A stretch of 9,474 nt of DNA, from assembly GCA_030599405.1 (NCBI GenBank), contig JAUVOB010000024.1, forward strand, positions 1 through 9,474, written 5' to 3'. A program made the position numbers and the translations under genes. The DNA comes from Chloroflexota bacterium. GTDB lineage: Bacteria; Chloroflexota; Anaerolineae; Promineifilales; Promineifilaceae. The notes under the pieces are model-generated. The model saw only the letters and a program-made list of their open reading frames with translations, was not told the DNA's origin and searched no databases. This document shows positions 5,779 to 9,474 of this stretch, piece by piece (position 1 is the first letter of the stretch; every line of letters begins with the position of its first letter).

Positions 5779-6495
5779 CTAATTATCCGCTTCTGTTGGC
5801 CGATAATCCCCCTCTATCCAAGTGCTTAGGTCTTGACCTACTTCCTTCTTCCAGACTGGTACAATCTCCTTTAGCCGGTCTATTCCATAACGAGCCGCCT
5901 CGAAGGCGCCCTGATCCCTATGACCTGCCGCGCAAGCTACGACAGTGGTTGTCTCACCGATGTTTAGTTTACCAATTCTTTGGATGATTGCGACGCCCTT
6001 GACCAGAGGCCAGCGGTCCCAGATTTCGCTGGCAATTTGGGCCATTTTACCGAGGGCCATCTCTTCATATGCCTCATATTCCAGGTGAATGGTCGTTTTA
6101 GGATGACCGGAGCGGCTTGTTTGGCCTCGCACAGAGCCATTGAAAGTGACGATAGCCCCTACTTCCGGCGTGTTGAGACGTCGATGAATCAAAGCCAAAT
6201 CTACTTCATCGGCCGTGATCGCAAAATAGGTTGGATGATGAAGGCCATCAGCGCCGCCACTTACCGGTGGGAATAGAGCCACATCATCACCGTCTTTAAC
6301 TCGTGAATCAGGATCAGCATAGGCTTTATTCACGGCGACCAGCACCGTAGGCAGCGCCTGTGCCAGCGATGGGTAGGCATCCTCAACAGCCAGAAGCAAC
6401 ATCTGTACGGTAGCAGGCTCGTCGATCGATAAACTTATCCTATCCCTGCCGATTAGATCTTTCAGGGTAGCAAAAAGGCGTATCTCCACTTCCAT
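5779..6495 (-). CDS. Molybdopterin synthase, MoaD-MoaE fusion
   Basis: Molybdopterin synthase adds two sulfurs to cyclic pyranopterin monophosphate. The small subunit MoaD carries the sulfur as a C-terminal Gly-Gly thiocarboxylate, and MoaE is the catalytic subunit. Here both are one 238-residue chain. Residues 1-81 are MoaD-like, from EIRLFATLKDL to DDVALFPPVSGG, with the Gly-Gly at 80-81. Residues about 85-238 are MoaE, with FNGSVRG (118-124), AAGHRDQGAFEAARYGID (189-206) and the active-site lysine region RLKEIVPVWKKE (207-218; Lys209 and Lys216 align with E. coli Lys119 and Lys126). ATG 6495 is preferred over TTG 6501: a TAA lies just upstream in frame, and GGA is 7 bases before the ATG. 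It follows moaC by 119 bases on the same strand. Similar fusions are known (for example MoaX of mycobacteria). Confidence 0.93.
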   Translation of the reverse strand: MEVEIRLFATLKDLIGRDRISLSIDEPATVQMLLLAVEDAYPSLAQALPTVLVAVNKAYADPDSRVKDGDDVALFPPVSGGADGLHHPTYFAITADEVDLALIHRRLNTPEVGAIVTFNGSVRGQTSRSGHPKTTIHLEYEAYEEMALGKMAQIASEIWDRWPLVKGVAIIQRIGKLNIGETTTVVACAAGHRDQGAFEAARYGIDRLKEIVPVWKKEVGQDLSTWIEGDYRPTEADN

Positions 6496-6614
6496 AGGCA
6501 ATTCCGTCGATATTTATGTACGGTTCGATAACAAGACTATCATGCAAGTACTTTAGTCGAATTACGGGATAGTGCGGTTGGCGAGGCTACTAAGACAATA
6601 TATGGCTGTGATGA

Positions 6615-7097
6615 CTAATCATCGTTGATGAATGTGCCGCTTTTACCACCCTGTTTGGCGACCAGGCGGATATCGGAAACCCGCATACCACGATCGATGG
6701 CCTTTGCCATATCATAGATAGTCAGAGCGGCAACAGCAACGGCCGTCAGTGCCTCCATTTCGACGCCTGTCTTGCCAGTCACCCGGGCCGTAGCTTCTAT
6801 GTCCACCCGATTTTCCCCTGGGTTAGGCGAACATGTGACATCGATATGCGTTATCGGTAGCGGGTGGCAAAGGGGTATAAGATCGCTGGTCTTCTTGGCG
6901 GCCATAACCCCGGCTATTTGCGCTACCGAAATGACGTCTCCCTTTTTCAGGTTTCCCTCTATAATAAGCTGCAACGTCTCTGGTTGCATGAGAACAGCAC
7001 CCTGAGCCACGGCAACGCGCTCTGTATCCGCCTTCTGCCCTACATCCACCATCTTGGCCTGCCCGCTATCGTCGATATGGGACAATTTTCTTGACAT
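6615..7097 (-). CDS. moaC: Cyclic pyranopterin monophosphate synthase
   Basis: MoaC converts 3',8-cyclo-7,8-dihydro-GTP (from MoaA) into cyclic pyranopterin monophosphate, the step before molybdopterin synthase. The 160 residues align along their length with E. coli MoaC, offset by one: MVDV (16-19), KKGDV (51-55), DLIPLCHPL (72-80, His78), [13 protein letters not shown] (107-119, Glu113 and Glu115), IYDMAK (127-132, Asp129 and Lys132) and GGKSG (150-154). ATG 7097 is chosen because MSRKLSHID matches the E. coli N terminus. A GTG at 7133 would add 12 unrelated residues inside the divergent gene. No Shine-Dalgarno precedes ATG 7097; a TATAAT ends 6 bases before it, suggesting a leaderless message. 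moaDE follows on the same strand. moaA, moaB and moeA are not in the window. Confidence 0.95.
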   Translation of the reverse strand: MSRKLSHIDDSGQAKMVDVGQKADTERVAVAQGAVLMQPETLQLIIEGNLKKGDVISVAQIAGVMAAKKTSDLIPLCHPLPITHIDVTCSPNPGENRVDIEATARVTGKTGVEMEALTAVAVAALTIYDMAKAIDRGMRVSDIRLVAKQGGKSGTFINDD

Positions 7098-7103
7098 GTT
7101 TAG

Positions 7104-7109
7104 ATTATA
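7104..7109 (-). promoter_or_regulatory. -10 box for moaC, leaderless configuration
   Basis: On the minus strand TATAAT (7109 down to 7104) is followed by CTAAAC and then ATG 7097, so the expected transcription start falls on the A of the ATG. No Shine-Dalgarno is present. The -35 region is poor (GTGGCT with an 18-base spacer at best). Confidence 0.55.
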
Positions 7110-7111
7110 GT
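7106..7111 (+). promoter_or_regulatory. -10 box for the PIG-L gene, leaderless configuration
   Basis: TATAGT (7106-7111) is followed by TAGCA and then ATG 7117, placing the transcription start at or next to the start codon. It overlaps the opposite-strand moaC -10 by four bases. No Shine-Dalgarno is present and no -35 lies at normal distance; the perfect TTGACA at 7091-7096 is only 9 bases away. Confidence 0.45.
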
Positions 7112-7116
7112 TAGCA

Positions 7117-7896
7117 ATGGATTCGCCAGCCACTTCGCCAGAAGATCATCCATATGGGGCGATTTTTTTATCCCCTCACCTGGACGATGCAGTTTTGTCT
7201 TGTGGCGGAACCGTCCATCTAATGACCCAAGCCTGTAAGCCGGTGCTTGTTGTTTCAATTACCGCAGGAGATCCACCAGCCGGGGAACTGTCCCCTTTCG
7301 CCAAAGACCTCCATGCTCGCTGGCGGCTGGCGGCCGATAGCATAGCCTCGCGCCGGACCGAGGACGTCGAGGCATGTGCTAATTTGGGAGCTGATTGGTT
7401 ACACTGGCAGGTACCGGATTGCATTTACCGCCGCAACATTGTGAATGGTAAACCACTGTATGATCGCGAAGAGACGCTCTTTGGCGCGATCGATCCTTCT
7501 GAGATGGATCTTGTTGCCAACCTTGCCCAACAATTGAGGTCTCTACCCCCTTCTGATTCTGTGTATGTTCCGCTGACAGCAGGTAATCATGTCGACCACC
7601 AGCTTACTCGACTGGCAGCCGAGAAATGGCTGGATCCCACATCGTTTTTGTACTATGAGGAGTATCCTTATTCACAGGCGGAAAGTCAGCTGGCGACCGC
7701 GCTGGACGATGAAGGAAGGTGGCGTGCTGATGTCGTTCGCCTTGAGCCGGCAAATGTTGAAGCCCGGATCAGAGCCATAGCCTGCTATCGATCTCAGATC
7801 AGCACATTTTTCACAGATCTTGAAGATCTGTCCGATCAAGTCAATCGATACATCCGGGAAGTCGGAGGTGAACGTTACTGGAAGAGGACCAGTTGA
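7117..7896 (+). CDS. PIG-L/LmbE-family zinc-dependent deacetylase
   Basis: The PIG-L family removes N-acetyl groups from N-acetylglucosamine-type sugars or related amides; members act in GPI-anchor, mycothiol, bacillithiol and antibiotic or surface-glycan pathways. The 259 residues carry the zinc motif PHLDD (20-24; His21 and Asp24 as expected ligands, Asp23 as likely base), then SCGGT (28-32), ITAGDPP (48-54) and GNHVDH (156-161), where His161 is the expected third ligand. There is no signal peptide or membrane helix, so it is cytosolic. ATG 7117 is fixed: TAG lies in frame at 7108-7110, and no other start codon occurs before the zinc motif. There is no Shine-Dalgarno. The substrate cannot be told from sequence. 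The gene is divergent from moaC with only 19 bases between starts, and is followed by a separately promoted kinase gene. Confidence 0.9.
   Translation: MDSPATSPEDHPYGAIFLSPHLDDAVLSCGGTVHLMTQACKPVLVVSITAGDPPAGELSPFAKDLHARWRLAADSIASRRTEDVEACANLGADWLHWQVPDCIYRRNIVNGKPLYDREETLFGAIDPSEMDLVANLAQQLRSLPPSDSVYVPLTAGNHVDHQLTRLAAEKWLDPTSFLYYEEYPYSQAESQLATALDDEGRWRADVVRLEPANVEARIRAIACYRSQISTFFTDLEDLSDQVNRYIREVGGERYWKRTS
7813..7831. repeat. 19-base palindrome inside the PIG-L gene
   Basis: ACAGATCTT (7813-7821) and AAGATCTGT (7823-7831) are exact reverse complements around a single G. The stretch encodes part of TDLEDLS near the protein C terminus, so the symmetry may be a by-product of codon choice. Confidence 0.4.
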
Positions 7897-8055
7897 GCAA
7901 TCAGTCGCCTCGCTAGGAATTGGCTAGTTTTAGATATCTCCGAACCCTAGCCACATATCTGGTAGACCCATTCCATTCGAACAGCGAAACGCCGGAATCC
8001 GGCTCCGAATCGAAGGATACTTTAAAGTATGCTACCAACCAGGAGTATTGGGCGA

Positions 8056-8084
8056 TTGCCGCAATAGATCCTAGGCCATATAAT
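8056..8084 (+). promoter_or_regulatory. Sigma-70-type promoter for the kinase gene
   Basis: TTGCCG (8056-8061; 4 of 6 matches to TTGACA) is separated by exactly 17 bases from a perfect TATAAT (8079-8084). The predicted start is near 8091, giving a 36-base leader to ATG 8127. This lies in the 230-base gap after the PIG-L gene and implies the kinase is transcribed on its own. Confidence 0.65.
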
Positions 8085-8126
8085 AGGCGACATAATATTT
8101 TATCAGGCGTAATTGTCGGATCTTAA

Positions 8127-9474
8127 ATGGATAGCTTAACAACAAAAAAGCTTCCTGAGGAACAAGTCGCTAGTCGCAAGCGCACGACGGCTGGCTTGTT
8201 AGAAGCTGGGACGCTTCTTCAGGAACGATACCAGATCATGGGTAAATTGGGGGTAGGCGGATTTAGTTCCGTTTATCAAGCGCGCGATATGCGTTTTACC
8301 GACGTAACCCGGCTTTGTGCGGTAAAAGAGATGGTCCATCGCAACCGCAATACGAAAGCTCGGGAACTCGCAGCCAATTCATTCCAACGGGAAGCCAGTA
8401 TCCTAGCCACACTAAGTCATCCTGCCGTCCCCGATGTATATGACTTCTTCACTGAGGGCACACGGAGCTACTTGGTGCTGGAATATATTCCTGGCAAAGA
8501 CCTGGAAGCTCTCCTCGAGGATAGAACGACACCCTATTCTGTGGAAACGATCTTGGATTGGGCTCTTCAATTATGTGATGTGCTGGCATATTTGCATAGC
8601 CATGATCCAATACCCGTCATATTCCGCGACTTAAAACCATCCAATATCATGGTCGATCCTCATGGCCGTATTCGACTTATCGACTTCAATATCGCAAAGT
8701 CCTTCCAGGGCAACGTTAAGGGAACGATGATCGGCACTGAGGGATATTCACCACCGGAACAATACCGGGGCTTGTCGAGTCCTGCTGGCGACATCTACGC
8801 CCTTGGAGCAACCTTGCATCATTTGTTAACCTTGCAGGACCCACGTGATGAGCCGCCTTTTTCCTTCCCCGATCGACCAATTCTTGAGGCTAATCCGACT
8901 GTCCAGCGCACACTCGTGGCCATCGTTGAGCGATGTCTGTCTTATGAGGCGGACGTTCGCTTTCAGGATGCCGTCGCCCTTCGTGAAGCGTTAATTGACG
9001 TTTATAGCGATCTAGGTCCGGTTCCACTAACTGCTTCGCTTACTCAACCTAGGCGGCGAGAACTAGAGGATGCTGTCTTCGCTGCTCGAAATCAAGATTC
9101 TGAAGGACCGGCCCCACTATGGGTGTTCAAGTGCGAGGATGAGCTAAGATCATGCGCCTCAGTCACCGAGGGCATGGTGTTTGTCGGAGCTTACGACAAC
9201 AACGTGTACGCCTTGTCGACAGAGGACGGCAAATTTATCTGGAAATACGCGACGTCAGACAGCATTGCTTCTACTCCACACATCTATCAAGATTCACTCT
9301 TTATCGGTTCGGCTGACAGTCATTTATATTGCCTCCATCCGGGAAGCGGTCGACTGAACTGGCGATTTGCGACTGAGGGGCCTATTTATTCATCTCCGCG
9401 AGCCAACTATAGCCACGTTTTTTTCGGGTCTGATGATGGTCACCTCTACGCCGTTAATGTAGCCAACGGCCGGA
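8127..9474 (+). CDS. Ser/Thr protein kinase with C-terminal PQQ-like beta-propeller (3' truncated)
   Basis: The frame is open from ATG 8127 to the last base (449 complete codons) and continues beyond the window. Residues about 35-290 form a Hanks-type kinase: glycine loop GVGGFSSV (42-49), ATP-site Lys67 in CAVKEM, catalytic loop FRDLKPSN (166-173, with Phe for the usual His; Asp168 kept), magnesium motif DFN (186-188) in place of DFG, activation-segment end GTEGYSPPEQY (203-213), and Asp222 in GDIYALG. A linker of about 40 residues leads to PQQ-like repeats. Trp332, Trp372 and Trp412 are spaced exactly 40 apart, each followed by a blade strand such as VFVGAYDNNVYAL, LFIGSADSHLYCL or VFFGSDDGHLYAV. 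No membrane helix lies between the two parts. A TAA stop (8124-8126) abuts the ATG in frame, and the Shine-Dalgarno is weak (CGGA). Substrates and the ligand of the propeller are unknown. Confidence 0.92.
   Translation, partial: MDSLTTKKLPEEQVASRKRTTAGLLEAGTLLQERYQIMGKLGVGGFSSVYQARDMRFTDVTRLCAVKEMVHRNRNTKARELAANSFQREASILATLSHPAVPDVYDFFTEGTRSYLVLEYIPGKDLEALLEDRTTPYSVETILDWALQLCDVLAYLHSHDPIPVIFRDLKPSNIMVDPHGRIRLIDFNIAKSFQGNVKGTMIGTEGYSPPEQYRGLSSPAGDIYALGATLHHLLTLQDPRDEPPFSFPDRPILEANPTVQRTLVAIVERCLSYEADVRFQDAVALREALIDVYSDLGPVPLTASLTQPRRRELEDAVFAARNQDSEGPAPLWVFKCEDELRSCASVTEGMVFVGAYDNNVYALSTEDGKFIWKYATSDSIASTPHIYQDSLFIGSADSHLYCLHPGSGRLNWRFATEGPIYSSPRANYSHVFFGSDDGHLYAVNVANGR

Noticed and set aside
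7091..7096. Perfect TTGACA -35 hexamer on the plus strand before the PIG-L gene
   Set aside because: It is only 9 bases from the TATAGT -10, and no -10 box is found at 15-19 bases; it also encodes the start of moaC on the other strand.
7098..7133. Longer moaC starting at GTG 7133
   Set aside because: The added 12 residues do not match the family N terminus, which fits ATG 7097 within one residue of E. coli MoaC, and would overlap the divergent gene.
7913..7931. Possible terminator after the PIG-L gene (CTAG-loop-CTAG then TTTT)
   Set aside because: The stem is only four base pairs and weak; the short T-run alone is not enough.
7920..8126. 68-codon frame with TTG start just before the kinase gene
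   Set aside because: No ribosome site or recognisable motif, and the kinase promoter (8056-8084) lies inside it; it merely shares the kinase frame up to a TAA abutting the ATG.
1..9474. CRISPR array, tRNA or rRNA gene, insertion sequence or attachment site
   Set aside because: No spaced direct repeats, no cloverleaf-like segments, no transposase or integrase frame and no terminal inverted repeats were seen on either strand.

Overview
The window reads as chromosomal housekeeping and accessory sequence from a bacterium with roughly balanced base composition. The gene set is a MoaD-MoaE fusion, a Ser/Thr kinase joined to a PQQ-like propeller, a membrane DUF308 protein with a helix-hairpin-helix (DUF4332-like) tail, and a fabF-rnc pair. 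Some start sites also look leaderless. Together these fit Chloroflexota (Anaerolineae-like) best, but that is an inference from protein style, not a marker-gene assignment. I see no phage, transposon, CRISPR, tRNA or rRNA.

Layout. Positions 1-648 (+) hold the end of an MscS-family mechanosensitive channel. Positions 855-1973 (+) encode the six-helix DUF308 protein, behind an extended -10 promoter and a strong Shine-Dalgarno. A dyad-rich convergent gap (1974-2179) ends in a likely bidirectional terminator. The minus strand then carries, in transcription order: moaC (7097-6615), the moaD-moaE fusion (6495-5779), a small one-helix membrane protein (5655-5359), a 332-base palindrome-containing gap, fabF (5026-3773), rnc (3762-3010) and an RmlD-like sugar-nucleotide reductase (3013-2180). 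fabF, rnc and the reductase are packed tightly enough to be one operon: a 10-base gap, then a GTGA overlap. Divergent from moaC is a PIG-L/LmbE-type deacetylase (7117-7896, +). It is followed by a well-formed promoter and a Ser/Thr kinase with a beta-propeller tail (8127 to beyond the window end).

Function. moaC and moaDE supply two consecutive steps of molybdenum cofactor synthesis (cyclic pyranopterin monophosphate, then molybdopterin). fabF extends fatty acids, and rnc processes double-stranded RNA. The reductase and PIG-L protein point to sugar or cell-surface chemistry. The MscS and kinase genes suggest envelope and signalling roles.

No wholly new system is evident. The most interesting signals are: a 19-base gap between the divergent moaC and PIG-L start codons, with overlapping opposed -10 boxes and no Shine-Dalgarno on either side (probable paired leaderless starts); an RNase III lacking one of the usual four acidic metal-site residues; a kinase with DFN instead of DFG; a MoaD Gly-Gly tail buried inside a fusion; and a membrane protein ending in duplicated helix-hairpin-helix motifs.
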